Assembly (NCBI RefSeq): GCF_001724815.1
Contig: NZ_MEDO01000029.1
Location: forward strand, 1 to 34,109
Source: Arenimonas sp. SCN 70-307
GTDB lineage: Bacteria; Pseudomonadota; Gammaproteobacteria; Xanthomonadales; Xanthomonadaceae
Direction of reading: 5' to 3'
Length of the DNA: 34,109 nt
The notes under the pieces were generated by a model that searched no databases, was not told the origin of the DNA, and saw only the letters and a list, made by a program, of their open reading frames with translations. A program made the translations under genes and the position numbers. Shown piece after piece: positions 1 to 7,709 of the stretch. Position 1 is the stretch's first letter. Every line of letters starts with the position of its first letter.

Positions 1-84
1 CCCCACGATTCCCTCGGCGATCTGACGCCCGCCGAGGTCCGCCAGCAATACGAGGAAAGTTCTACTTTTGCCTTGTGTGCTTGA
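1..84 (+). mobile_element. IS3-family transposase, C-terminal fragment (cut by window edge)
   Basis: An open frame enters from the left edge and stops at TGA 82-84. It reads PHDSLGDLTPAEVRQQYEES, then STFALCA. A PHDSLG-x-LTPAE segment close to the stop is typical of the end of the DDE integrase core (OrfB) of IS3-family transposases. Only the last 27 codons are in the window, so subgroup and intactness cannot be judged. The element's right end probably lies about 18 bases past the stop, near base 102, where a terminal CA fits the TG...CA ends of IS3 elements. This is inferred, because the left end needed to confirm the inverted repeat is outside the window. Confidence 0.7.
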
Positions 85-102
85 CGGGGAAGCTTACGAT
101 CA

Positions 103-884
103 CACTTTTGGGTGTGTTGCTGGTGAATGCAAGCAACACGAAGCGACTGAGACTTCAGCTCGAACACGATGGCGAGCAGAAAACAAAGGATCGATTGGCA
201 GCACTTAGGAGAGAGATTTACTTGCGCGCCCCCAGGGAAATGGCGCGGGCGATCAATTACCTGGGGCGACTCCCTTATCGCGACCTGGCTGAGATTGGCG
301 ATGACGAAGGCATTAGCGGATTCTCTGAGGTGGCGGCGCAGATTAGTGTCTTATCGGACTTGCCAACTGTGGCTGCGGTGAACAGCCTAAATATCACTCT
401 GGCTCATCACCTGATCGATGCCATTAGGAGCTTGGATAAGCTTCAATCCCTTCGAGTCGACATTGCGCTACGGCAAGACCGATTCAATTTCGTGACCAAC
501 GAGCTGCAGAGAATGCAGGCTGATCAACAGCGAATGCAGGAAATGGGTAGTAGAGATCCGGACCGGGTCGCAGGACTCACCACTTGGATTCAGATTCGAC
601 TTGAGGAGCAGGGTGAGCTCTCATCAGAACTGTCCAATTTAAGGGCTGAGTTTCAGCAACTAGTGTACGAACATCACGTTCTGGAAGCGGAAAGATCCCC
701 GCGAATCGCAAAGGAAGCAATTGGAGTCATGAGGGAGGTTCGCAAGGAACTCGGCCTCGCTCATGATCTCGATGGATTCGAAAGAGAAATGACCGCGAAG
801 TCTGACGAACTCAGGATTCGAGTATTGGAGACGTTCAAGGACTGGGCTGAAGCCATGAAGCCAGATCCCACCCAAGGTCACTAA
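103..884 (+). pseudogene. 5'-truncated gene for an N-terminally anchored coiled-coil-like protein
   Basis: The frame is open to the TAA at 882-884. Its only upstream start, GTG at 75, lies inside the transposase tail, so the first residues are IS-encoded. The native part seems to begin near ITLLGVLLVNASNTKRLRLQ. That looks like the end of a single N-terminal membrane helix followed by the NTKRLRLQLEHD segment I associate with a family of anchored hypothetical proteins. The rest is mostly helical and charged, with likely coiled coil around residues 135-205 (repeated Q, E, L and R). No catalytic motif is recognised. Codon use and base composition are much less G+C-rich than downstream genes, which suggests transfer. 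I infer that IS insertion removed the original start and most of the membrane helix. A shortened soluble protein could still be made from GTG 75 or an internal TTG/GTG. Confidence 0.55.
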
Positions 885-983
885 CCCTTGCCAGCGCATC
901 CAGCGGCACGCTCAATAGATTCGGAAGGCCTCAAAATCAGTGACAGGTCACCTCCCTGAGAAGACATTCCTGCACTTCTTTCA

Positions 984-1439
984 TTAAGGCTGACCCTCCG
1001 AGGGCTGAGTTAGGCCTCGCCTGTTTCGAGCCAGTTGCGCTCGCTCCCGGAAAATTAGCGCGGCGATTACAAGCGGAAGTGCGCCCAGAATCAGGACAGC
1101 GATTATCCATGGCTCTTGCTGCGCTTGTTGCTCATAGAAGGAGGCCCATTTAGGGTCGGCTGCGATTTCAGGTGGCGGATTACGATAGCTGCGGTATGCG
1201 AAGAAACTAAGCCCGAGCCAGACTGTCGTGACTGCTGCTGGTAAGGCAAAGGCCCAGAACCGCGCTCTGTTGTGAGATGAGGCAAATAGGAGAGACACGA
1301 AGCCGAGCGCTACTCCGGCGAGCCCTAAAAGGATAGATGGCAAGTGCCAATGGAGAACCGAACCTGTAAGTATCAAAAGACCAGCAAGGTAGCTCATGAT
1401 TCCAACGAGCCATAGGAAGACAAATCGAATGCCTTTCAT
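984..1439 (-). CDS. Small four-helix membrane protein of unknown function
   Basis: This 151-residue protein starts MKGIRFVFLWLVG. The ATG at 1439 was chosen because an AAGGAGAG ribosome binding site lies about eight bases upstream. A longer reading frame runs up to 1595 but would pass through a terminator hairpin. Four hydrophobic segments are visible, near residues 5-28, 33-55, 63-85 and 115-137. The loop before the last helix contains PPEIAADPKWASFYEQQAQQ and the C-terminus is basic. The pattern suggests an inner-membrane protein with both ends in the cytoplasm. I do not recognise the family. Its base composition is lower in G+C than the core genes, like the neighbouring truncated gene, so it probably belongs to the same accessory segment. 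Confidence 0.6.
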   Translation of the reverse strand: MKGIRFVFLWLVGIMSYLAGLLILTGSVLHWHLPSILLGLAGVALGFVSLLFASSHNRARFWAFALPAAVTTVWLGLSFFAYRSYRNPPPEIAADPKWASFYEQQAQQEPWIIAVLILGALPLVIAALIFRERAQLARNRRGLTQPSEGQP

Positions 1440-1530
1440 GGATTCAACTCTCCTTGGGGCGGCCTGCATCACCGCGCGCTCCACATAACCGACACCCAAG
1501 ATTGGCAGAGGGAAAGGCGCGCCACAAACG

Positions 1531-1562
1531 AAAAAACCGCCCCTTTTCTCAGGAGCGGTTTT
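1531..1562 (-). terminator. Intrinsic terminator downstream of tRNA-Val
   Basis: Bases 1533-1540 pair with 1555-1562 (8 bp). A mismatch and three further pairs extend the stem, with a loop at 1545-1550. On the minus strand the stem is followed by six T residues (complement of 1531-1536), the expected form for ending tRNA-Val transcription about 65 bases past its CCA. The plus-strand reading also has a T4 run, so it may act in both directions. Confidence 0.75.
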
Positions 1563-1625
1563 CTGCATTTTTCTGTACTGGGCCTCTCCGGCCAACCCAA
1601 TCCGACTCTAAGTCCTTGATTGTGT

Positions 1626-1700
1626 TGGTGGGCGGTACAGGATTTGAACCTGTGACCCCTGCCGTGTGAAAGCAGTGCTCTACCGCTGAGCTAACCGCCC
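1626..1700 (-). tRNA. tRNA-Val (anticodon CAC)
   Basis: The full cloverleaf is visible on the minus strand: acceptor GGGCGGT pairs with ACCGCCC, D stem GCTC/GAGC, anticodon stem CTGCT/GGCAG with loop TTCACAC, T stem ACAGG/CCTGT with loop TTCAAAT. The discriminator is A and CCA is encoded (1626-1628), giving 75 nt. Anticodon CAC reads GUG, the favoured valine codon in G+C-rich genomes. Its 3' end faces the low-G+C segment at the left of the window. Confidence 0.97.
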
Positions 1701-1712
1701 GGAGAGCCGCGA

Positions 1713-1741
1713 ATCTTACGCGGGGGCCGCGGGGCGGTCAA
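1713..1741 (-). promoter_or_regulatory. Sigma-70-type promoter of tRNA-Val
   Basis: On the minus strand TTGACC (complement of 1736-1741) is followed by a 17-base spacer and TAAGAT (complement of 1713-1718). The tRNA begins 13 bases beyond the -10, so only a few leader bases are expected. The elements lie wholly in the 53-base gap between the glutamate-synthase-like gene and the tRNA. Confidence 0.65.
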
Positions 1742-1753
1742 GGCGGGGCGGCG

Positions 1754-3382
1754 CTAGCGCAGCTTGCTGGCCATCATCGCCGCGGCCTCGGGCGGGGCGC
1801 CGAAGCTGTCGGGGCGGGCGCGGTCCCAGAACACCTGGAACACGGCGTGGTCGGGCACGCCCTCGAGCAGCCTGCCCTGCGGCACGAAGCGGTGCAGTGT
1901 GGCCAGCGAGCGCACCTCGGTGGACGAAACGCGGCGCACGATGTGCTCGGGCCCCAGCTGGCTCGGGTGCGTGAGCCCGGCCGCGGCCAGCAGCTCCTTC
2001 AGGGCCACCACCGTGTTGCGGTGGAAGTTGTAGACGCGCGTGGCCTTGTCGCCCGGGTCGAGCGCGGCCTGGCGGCTGCGGTCCTGGGTGGCGATGCCGG
2101 TCGGGCAGCGGTCGGTGTGGCAGCTCTGCGACTGGATGCAGCCCAGCGCGAACATGAAACCGCGCGCCGCGTTGCACCAGTCCGCGCCCAGGGCCATGGC
2201 CCGGGCGATGTCGAAGGCGGTGACGATCTTGCCGGCCGCCGCCACCTTCACCCGCGAGCGCAGGTCCAGGCCCACCAGCGTGTTGTGCACCAGCATCAGC
2301 GCCTCGCGCATGGGCGCGCCGACGTGGTCGGTGAACTCCAGCGGCGCCGCGCCCGTGCCGCCCTCGCCGCCATCGACGACGATGAAATCCGGGGTGATGC
2401 CCGTCTCGCGCATGGCCTTGGCGATGGCGAACCACTCCCACGGGTGGCCGACGGCCAGCTTGAAACCGGTGGGCTTGCCGCCCGAGAGCGTGCGCAGCTC
2501 GTCGATGAACTCCAGCAGCCCGATCGGCGTGGAGAAGGCGTTGTGTGCCGCCGGCGAATGGCATTCCACGCCCGCCGGCACGCCGCGCGCTTCGGCGATC
2601 TCGGCGCTGACCTTGGCGGCCGGCAGGATGCCGCCCTGCCCCGGCTTGGCGCCCTGGCTGAGCTTGAGTTCGACCATCTTCACCTGCGGGTCGAGCGCGT
2701 TGCGCTTGAAGGCTTCGCGGTCGAAGCGGCCCTCGCCGTCGCGGCAGCCGAAATAGCCCGAGCCAATCTCCCAGACCAGGTCGCCGCCGTGCTCGCGGTG
2801 GTAGCGCGAGATCGAGCCCTCGCCGGTGTCGTGGTAGAAGCCGCCGCGCTTGGCGCCGGCGTTGAGCGCGCGGATGGCATTGGCCGAGAGCGAGCCGAAA
2901 CTCATGGCCGAGATGTTGAACACGCTGGCCGCGTAGGGCTGGGCGCGGCCCTCGCCCACCGCGATGCGGAAATCGTGCGAGTCGATCCTGGCCGGCTGCA
3001 GCGAGTGGTTGATCCACTCGTAGTCGTCGCCGTACACGTCGCGCTGGGTGCCGAAGGGCCGCTTGTCGAGCACGTCCTTGGCGCGCTGGTAGACGATGGC
3101 GCGCTGCTGGCGCGAGAACGGCGTTTCGAGCGTGTCGGGCTCGATGAAGTACTGGCGGATTTCCGGGCCGATCGACTCGAGGCCGTAGCGGAAGTGCGAA
3201 CTCAGCGGATAGTTGCGGCGCAGCGCCTGCTTGCGCTGCAGCAGGTCCACCAGGCCCACCAGGGACAGGGCGCCGAACACCACCAGCCCCCACCACGCCA
3301 GCGGCGTGAGGGCCGCGGCCACGGCGGAAAGCACGGTGAGCAGCAGGACGAGAACAAAAGGCCAGTAGCGCGAGGGCAGCAT
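1754..3382 (-). CDS. FMN-binding glutamate synthase family protein
   Basis: This 542-residue protein matches the stand-alone glutamate-synthase catalytic (FMN barrel) family. Residues 5-48 hold one or two hydrophobic helices, so it is probably anchored to the inner membrane with the barrel in the cytoplasm. Visible barrel signatures are SAMSFGSLSANAIRALN, GQGGILP, the phosphate-binding DGGEGGTGAAP loop, and near residues 415-428 a C-x5-C-x4-C cluster (GCIQSQSCHTDRCPTG) matching the 3Fe-4S ligands of the glutamate synthase large subunit. It lacks the glutamine amidotransferase domain and no NADPH subunit lies nearby, so physiological donor and substrate are unknown. The ATG at 3382 has GAGGAGA seven bases upstream; the open frame beyond it runs through tRNA genes and is not coding. 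It starts 15 bases after the CCA of tRNA-Leu with no terminator between, so it may be expressed from the tRNA transcript. Confidence 0.9.
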   Translation of the reverse strand: MLPSRYWPFVLVLLLTVLSAVAAALTPLAWWGLVVFGALSLVGLVDLLQRKQALRRNYPLSSHFRYGLESIGPEIRQYFIEPDTLETPFSRQQRAIVYQRAKDVLDKRPFGTQRDVYGDDYEWINHSLQPARIDSHDFRIAVGEGRAQPYAASVFNISAMSFGSLSANAIRALNAGAKRGGFYHDTGEGSISRYHREHGGDLVWEIGSGYFGCRDGEGRFDREAFKRNALDPQVKMVELKLSQGAKPGQGGILPAAKVSAEIAEARGVPAGVECHSPAAHNAFSTPIGLLEFIDELRTLSGGKPTGFKLAVGHPWEWFAIAKAMRETGITPDFIVVDGGEGGTGAAPLEFTDHVGAPMREALMLVHNTLVGLDLRSRVKVAAAGKIVTAFDIARAMALGADWCNAARGFMFALGCIQSQSCHTDRCPTGIATQDRSRQAALDPGDKATRVYNFHRNTVVALKELLAAAGLTHPSQLGPEHIVRRVSSTEVRSLATLHRFVPQGRLLEGVPDHAVFQVFWDRARPDSFGAPPEAAAMMASKLR

Positions 3383-3397
3383 GCCGGTCTCCTCAGC

Positions 3398-3484
3398 TGG
3401 TGCCCGGGGCGGGAGTCGAACCCGCATGGCCTTGCGGCCGGAGGATTTTAAGTCCCATGCGTCTACCAGTTTCGCCACCCGGGC
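3398..3484 (-). tRNA. tRNA-Leu (anticodon TAA)
   Basis: An 87-nt class II tRNA on the minus strand. Acceptor GCCCGGG pairs with CCCGGGC, the D arm contains TGGCGAAACTGGTAGACG, the anticodon loop is CTTAAAA, a long variable arm (CGGCCGCAAGGCC) follows, and the T arm is GCGGG-TTCGACT-CCCGC. The discriminator is A and CCA is encoded. The outer anticodon-stem pair is mismatched (T with C) and the next is G-T, slightly weak but compatible with function. Confidence 0.95.
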
Positions 3485-3527
3485 TCCGGGCCATGGTGCC
3501 GCAAAGCGCGGGGCCGAGGCCAGAACG

Positions 3528-3555
3528 AAAAAGCCCCGCCATCGGGCGGGGCTTT
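3528..3555 (-). terminator. Intrinsic terminator between tRNA-Cys and tRNA-Leu
   Basis: Bases 3530-3540 and 3545-3555 form a perfect 11-bp stem (AAAGCCCCGCC with its complement) around a 4-base loop. On the minus strand the stem ends in five T residues. It lies 5 bases after the tRNA-Cys 3' end, so tRNA-Leu would need its own start or read-through. Confidence 0.85.
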
Positions 3556-3560
3556 CGAAC

Positions 3561-3634
3561 TGGAGGCCGAGGTCGGAATTGAACCGGCGTACGCGGATTT
3601 GCAGTCCGCTGCATAACCACTCTGCCACCCGGCC
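3561..3634 (-). tRNA. tRNA-Cys (anticodon GCA)
   Basis: A 74-nt cloverleaf on the minus strand: GGCCGGG acceptor paired with CTCGGCC (one wobble), D arm GCAGAGTGGTTATGC, anticodon arm GCGGA-CTGCAAA-TCCGC, T arm GCCGG-TTCAATT-CCGAC. The discriminator is T, with encoded CCA. The GCA anticodon in loop CTGCAAA identifies cysteine. Confidence 0.96.
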
Positions 3635-3673
3635 GGATAGCTTTCAGGGTCCAGCTTAGCGCGGAGACCCCGG

Positions 3674-3705
3674 AAAAAACAAAACCCCGGCGAACGGGGT
3701 TTTGT
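3674..3705 (-). terminator. Intrinsic terminator between tRNA-Gly and tRNA-Cys
   Basis: ACAAAACCCCG at 3679-3689 pairs with 3695-3705 (11 bp) around a 5-base loop. On the minus strand the stem runs into six T residues. It starts 8 bases after the tRNA-Gly CCA and precedes tRNA-Cys by about 40 bases. Confidence 0.85.
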
Positions 3706-3712
3706 CTGGAAC

Positions 3713-3788
<76 letters not shown>

Positions 3789-3799
3789 AAGAGACGCGT

Positions 3800-3828
3800 A
3801 TTTTGGGGATCGGCCCTCGGCCTGTCAA
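3800..3828 (-). promoter_or_regulatory. Promoter of tRNA-Gly
   Basis: The minus strand shows a consensus -35 TTGACA (complement of 3823-3828), a 17-base spacer and -10 CAAAAT (complement of 3800-3805). The tRNA starts 11 bases after the -10. It lies in the 53-base gap after pgsA, so the tRNAs need not depend on the upstream protein operon. Confidence 0.65.
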
Positions 3829-3841
3829 TACCCTTTCGCCA

Positions 3842-4402
3842 TCAACCCTTCTTGCGCATCGTCGGCCAGGCCGCGCGCAGGTAGTCCCAGCCCGACCACA
3901 GGGTCAGGGCCGCGGCCACGGCCAGCAGCCATTCGCCGAGCTTGAACACCGGCAGGCCCAGCAGGTCTTCCTCGAACAGCAGGCAGCTGATGGCCACCAT
4001 CTGCACGATGGTCTTGATCTTGCCCAGCGCCGCCACCTTGACCAGGCCGTGCGCGCCCATCTGCGCCATCCACTCGCGCAATGCCGAAATCGTGATCTCG
4101 CGGCCGATGATCACCGCCGCCAGCATCGCCATCAGCGGCGTGTCGTGGCGTTCGACCACCAGCAGCAGCGCGAAAGCCACGGTGAGCTTGTCGGCCACCG
4201 GGTCGAGGAAGGCGCCGAAGGCCGAATACATGCCGTAGCGCCGCGCGATCCAGCCGTCGGCCCAGTCGGTGACCGCCCCGAGGATGAAGACGCCCGCGGC
4301 CGCGACGTTGGTCCAGCCGTAAGGCAGGTAGAACACCGCCACCATCACCGGGATCAGCAGGATCCGGAACAGCGTCAGCAGGGTCGGGATGGTCAGGGTC
4401 AT
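3842..4402 (-). CDS. pgsA: CDP-diacylglycerol-glycerol-3-phosphate 3-phosphatidyltransferase
   Basis: This 186-residue integral membrane enzyme makes phosphatidylglycerophosphate from CDP-diacylglycerol and glycerol-3-phosphate, the committed step to phosphatidylglycerol and cardiolipin. The CDP-alcohol phosphotransferase motif D-x2-DG-x2-AR-x8-G-x3-D-x3-D is complete: D46, D49, G50, A53, R54, G63, D67 and D71. Several hydrophobic helices are visible, and length is normal for PgsA. Its ATG overlaps the TGA of uvrC by one base (TGATG), so translation is probably coupled to uvrC. The uvrC-pgsA pair followed by tRNA-Gly is a conserved gammaproteobacterial arrangement. It is the last protein gene of the long minus-strand run. 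Confidence 0.97.
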   Translation of the reverse strand: MTLTIPTLLTLFRILLIPVMVAVFYLPYGWTNVAAAGVFILGAVTDWADGWIARRYGMYSAFGAFLDPVADKLTVAFALLLVVERHDTPLMAMLAAVIIGREITISALREWMAQMGAHGLVKVAALGKIKTIVQMVAISCLLFEEDLLGLPVFKLGEWLLAVAAALTLWSGWDYLRAAWPTMRKKG

Positions 4403-6264
4403 CAGGCGTCCGGGGGCTCGCTACCCGTCGATTGTGGCTCAAGTCCGTGCAGGGCGTCATAGATGCGACGCGCCAGCGCCGCACTGACGCCCTCGACCCG
4501 GGCGATTTCCTCGGCGCCCGCGTCCCTGAGCCCGGCCAGCCCGCCGAAGTGCTTGAGCAGGGCCGCGCGCCGGCGTGGCCCGATGCCGGCGATGTCCTCG
4601 AGCCGGCTGGTTTCGCGCGCCTTCTGGCGCTTGCCGCGGTGGCCGGTGATGGCGAAGCGGTGCGCCTCGTCGCGCACCTGCTGCACCAGCTGCAGTCCCG
4701 GCGAGGCGGCGCCCGGGCGCAGCTCGCGGCCATCGGGCAGCACCAGGGCCTCGTGGCCGGCGCGACGCGCCTCGCCCTTGGCCACGCCGACCATCGCCAC
4801 GCCGGTGACGCCGAGCTCGCCCAGCACCTCGCGCGCCTGGGCCAGCTGGCCGGTGCCGCCGTCGATCAGCAGCAGGTCGGGCAGCACGCCCTCCTCCACC
4901 CCGCGCCGGAAGCGGCGCTCGAGCGCCTGCCGCATCGCGGCGTAATCGTCGCCGGGCGTGATGCCGGTGATGTTGTAGCGGCGGTACTGGCCGCGCACCG
5001 GGCCCTGCGCGTCGAACACCACGCACGAGGCCACCGTGGCCTCGCCCATGGCGTGGCTGATGTCGAAGCATTCGATGCGCGCGGGCGCCGCCTCCAGGCC
5101 CAGCAGCTCGCGCAGCGACTCCAGCCGGGCCCGCTGGCTGGCGCTGGAGCTCATTTCCGTGGCGAGCGCCAGCGCCGCATTGCTGCGCGCGAGCTCGAGG
5201 TAGCGGGCGCGCTCGCCGCGCACCGCGCTCTTGATCTCGACCTTGCGGCCGGCCTGGGCGCTGAACACCTCGGCCAGCAGCTCCTGGTCGGCGATGGCGT
5301 GGCTGAGCACGATTTCCCGCGGCGGCCGCTGCTCGAGGTAGTGCTGGGCCACGAAGGCGCCCAGCACCTCCTCGGGCGTCTCGGCGCCATTGGCCTTGGG
5401 GAAGTAGCTGCGCGTGCCCTGGTTCATGCCGTTGCGGAAGGCCAGCAGCAGCACGCAGGCCGTGCCCTGGTCCATCACGCAGGCCAGCACGTCCATCTCC
5501 ACCTGCTCGCCCTCGACGTACTGGCGGGCCTGCACGCGGCGGATGGCGGCGATCTGGTCGCGCAGCTGGGCCGCCTGCTCGAACTCGAGCCGCGCGCTGG
5601 CGGCCTCCATCGCCTTGCCCAGTTCGTCCACCAGCTCGCTGCTGCGGCCCTCGAGGAACAGCGCCGCGCGCCGCACCGTGGCGTCGTACTCGCGGGTGGG
5701 CACCAGGCCCACGCAGGGCGCGCTGCAGCGGCCGATCTGGTGCTGCAGGCAGGGCCGGCTGCGGTTGCGGAACACGCTGTCCTCGCAGGTGCGCAGCTTG
5801 AACAGCTTCGACATCAGGTCAAGGGTCTCGCGCACCGCACCCGAGCTCGGGTACGGGCCAAAGTAGCGCCCGGCCACCGCCCGCGGGCCGCGGTGCCAGG
5901 CCAGGCGCGGCCAGGTTTCCTCGGTCAGCAGGATGTGCGGATAGCTCTTGTCGTCGCGCAGCAGCACGTTGTAGCGCGGCCGCAGCGACTTGATCAGCTG
6001 GTTCTCGAGGATCAGCGCCTCGCTCTCGGTGCGCGTCACCGTCACCTCGATGCCGGCGATCTGCGCCACCATCAGGGCGATGCGCCGCGAGGGCTGCTCC
6101 TTGAGGAAATAGCTGGCCACGCGCTTGCGCAGCGAGGCGGCCTTGCCCACGTAGAGCACGCTGCCGTCGGCCGCGAGCATGCGGTAGACGCCCGGCGCCG
6201 GCGTCAGCTGGCGCACGAAGGCCTTGCCGTCGAACGGCGGCGCGCCCTTGTCGCTTTCTTTCAT
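4402..6264 (-). CDS. uvrC: Excinuclease ABC subunit C
   Basis: This 620-residue protein is the dual-incision nuclease of nucleotide excision repair, acting with UvrA and UvrB. Domains in order: N-terminal GIY-YIG nuclease (about 20-100; GVYRM and LYVGK motifs) for 3' incision; a cysteine-bearing linker (LRTCEDSVF, CLQHQIGRCSAPC); a UVR motif near 205-240 (LEFEQAAQLRDQIAAI) that binds UvrB; an RNase H-like endonuclease (about 390-540; ECFDISH, LLIDGGTGQL) for 5' incision; and a C-terminal helix-hairpin-helix pair (IAGIGPRRRAALL, VEGVSAALARRI). The ATG at 6264 gives normal length and forms an ATGA overlap with the upstream NHL gene; the same frame continues open upstream but is a shadow of that gene. 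Usually unlinked to SOS control in this order; no LexA box was seen. Confidence 0.98.
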   Translation of the reverse strand: MKESDKGAPPFDGKAFVRQLTPAPGVYRMLAADGSVLYVGKAASLRKRVASYFLKEQPSRRIALMVAQIAGIEVTVTRTESEALILENQLIKSLRPRYNVLLRDDKSYPHILLTEETWPRLAWHRGPRAVAGRYFGPYPSSGAVRETLDLMSKLFKLRTCEDSVFRNRSRPCLQHQIGRCSAPCVGLVPTREYDATVRRAALFLEGRSSELVDELGKAMEAASARLEFEQAAQLRDQIAAIRRVQARQYVEGEQVEMDVLACVMDQGTACVLLLAFRNGMNQGTRSYFPKANGAETPEEVLGAFVAQHYLEQRPPREIVLSHAIADQELLAEVFSAQAGRKVEIKSAVRGERARYLELARSNAALALATEMSSSASQRARLESLRELLGLEAAPARIECFDISHAMGEATVASCVVFDAQGPVRGQYRRYNITGITPGDDYAAMRQALERRFRRGVEEGVLPDLLLIDGGTGQLAQAREVLGELGVTGVAMVGVAKGEARRAGHEALVLPDGRELRPGAASPGLQLVQQVRDEAHRFAITGHRGKRQKARETSRLEDIAGIGPRRRAALLKHFGGLAGLRDAGAEEIARVEGVSAALARRIYDALHGLEPQSTGSEPPDA

Positions 6265-7682
6265 TCGCCGATGGGCAGGCGGCTGAGCTTGCCGTTGCCG
6301 AGGTCGTAGCGCAGCACTTCGTGGGCGCCGGCGTTGGCGATGAACAGCGCGCCGGGGCTGGCGGCCAGGGCGGCGGGCTGCTCCAGCGCCTGCGGCAGCG
6401 GGTGGGTGCTGACGTCGCCGCCACCCAGGCGCAGGCGGCGCAGGCTGCCGTTGTACGCGTCGGCGATCCAGAGCACCGGGCTGGTCGGGTCGAGGGCGAT
6501 CGCCAGCGGATACTGCAGGCGCGCCTCGCGGCGCTGGCCATCGTGTTCGCCGAATTCGTACAGGCCCTGCCCCACCAGGGTTTGCACCTGGCCCTGGGCG
6601 AGCTGGATGGAACGCACGGCCGAACTGGCGGCGTCGGCCACGTAGAGCGTCTGCTGCACCAGGGCCAGCGACGCCGGCTGGGCGAACATGGCGCTGCGCG
6701 CCGGCCCGTCGGCGATGCCCAGCTCGCCCGAGCCGGCGCAGAGCTTCAGGCGCGCCTGGCCCAGTTCGTACTCCCAGACCTGGTTGCTGCCGGCCATGGC
6801 GATGTAGATGCGGTCGAGCGTGCCGGCCAGGCCCCAGGGCTGGTTGAGCGGCATTTCGCTGGCCTTGCCGCTGCCCTCGCGCGGACTGCCGGCGCGGCCG
6901 TTGCCCAGCAGGGTCTCGACCACGCCGTCGAGCAGGCGGATGCGTCGCAGCGCGTGGTTGCCGGTGTCGGCCACGTACAGCGCTTCGCGCACCAGGCACA
7001 GCCCGCGCGGCGAGCGGAAGGCGGCGTCCTCCGGCGGGCCGTCCACCAGGTCGCCGTGGCCGGTGCCGAATTCGCGCAGCACCCGGCCCGAGTGCGTGCA
7101 CTCGAGAATGCGGTGGTGGGCGGTGTCGGCCACGTACAGGTGGTTTTCGCCCACCGCCAGGCCGGACGGGAAGGCCAGCGGCAGGCGCGGCTCGGGGCCG
7201 AGGCGGCGCGAGGGACCCGCGGCCTGCACGGCGCCACCGACTTCTTCGATCAGGGCCTGGATGGCGGCCTCGAGCCGCGGCGCCTGGTCGTCGCCGCTGA
7301 AGACCTCGCGCAGGCGGCCGCGCGTGTCCACCAGCGCCACCGAGGGCCAGGCGTTGATGGCGTAGTGCTGCCAGGTGGTCCAGCCCGGGTCGTTGGCCAC
7401 CGGGAACGGCAGGCCGAGGCGATTGGCGACCTTGAGCACCAGGCGGCCGTCGAGCTCGGCGTCGAAGCGCGGCTGGTGGATGCCCAGCAGCGACAGCCCG
7501 ACCGGATAGCGCGCCTGCAGGCGCTGCAGTTCCTCGAGCAGCGTGTGGCAATAGGCCGAGGCCGCGTTCCAGAACACCACCGCCAGCACGCGGCCGCGAT
7601 GGGCCTCGATGCGCTGCGGGTCGGCGTTGAGCCAGTGCAGGCCAGGCTGCAGTTCCGGGGCGGCGGCGAGGGCGCTGTTCAT
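6261..7682 (-). CDS. Thioredoxin-fold/NHL-repeat protein
   Basis: This 473-residue protein joins an N-terminal thioredoxin-like domain (about 10-150) to an NHL-repeat beta-propeller (about 165-470), the architecture of NHLRC2-type proteins. The thioredoxin part has VLAVVFWNAASAYC, aligning with the usual WATWCGPC site; the first cysteine is replaced by Ser42 and only Cys45 remains. A cis-proline equivalent is present in NAWPSVALVD. The propeller repeats a recognisable unit: LAVGENHLYVADTAHHRI, LCLVREALYVADTGNHAL, LALVQQTLYVADAASSAV and ALDPTSPVLWIADAYNGS. No signal peptide is visible, so it should be cytoplasmic. ATG at 7682 lies 27 bases after the phosphatase gene, and its stop overlaps the uvrC start (ATGA). 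Function is unknown; dithiol redox chemistry seems unlikely with one cysteine. Confidence 0.85.
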   Translation of the reverse strand: MNSALAAAPELQPGLHWLNADPQRIEAHRGRVLAVVFWNAASAYCHTLLEELQRLQARYPVGLSLLGIHQPRFDAELDGRLVLKVANRLGLPFPVANDPGWTTWQHYAINAWPSVALVDTRGRLREVFSGDDQAPRLEAAIQALIEEVGGAVQAAGPSRRLGPEPRLPLAFPSGLAVGENHLYVADTAHHRILECTHSGRVLREFGTGHGDLVDGPPEDAAFRSPRGLCLVREALYVADTGNHALRRIRLLDGVVETLLGNGRAGSPREGSGKASEMPLNQPWGLAGTLDRIYIAMAGSNQVWEYELGQARLKLCAGSGELGIADGPARSAMFAQPASLALVQQTLYVADAASSAVRSIQLAQGQVQTLVGQGLYEFGEHDGQRREARLQYPLAIALDPTSPVLWIADAYNGSLRRLRLGGGDVSTHPLPQALEQPAALAASPGALFIANAGAHEVLRYDLGNGKLSRLPIGE

Positions 7683-7709
7683 TCGTTGTGTCCGCGGGGG
7701 GTCCGGGGA

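Noticed and set aside
75-884. Helical protein next to an IS as part of a defence system
   Set aside because: No nuclease, ATPase, reverse transcriptase or other effector motif is present, and the gene looks truncated.
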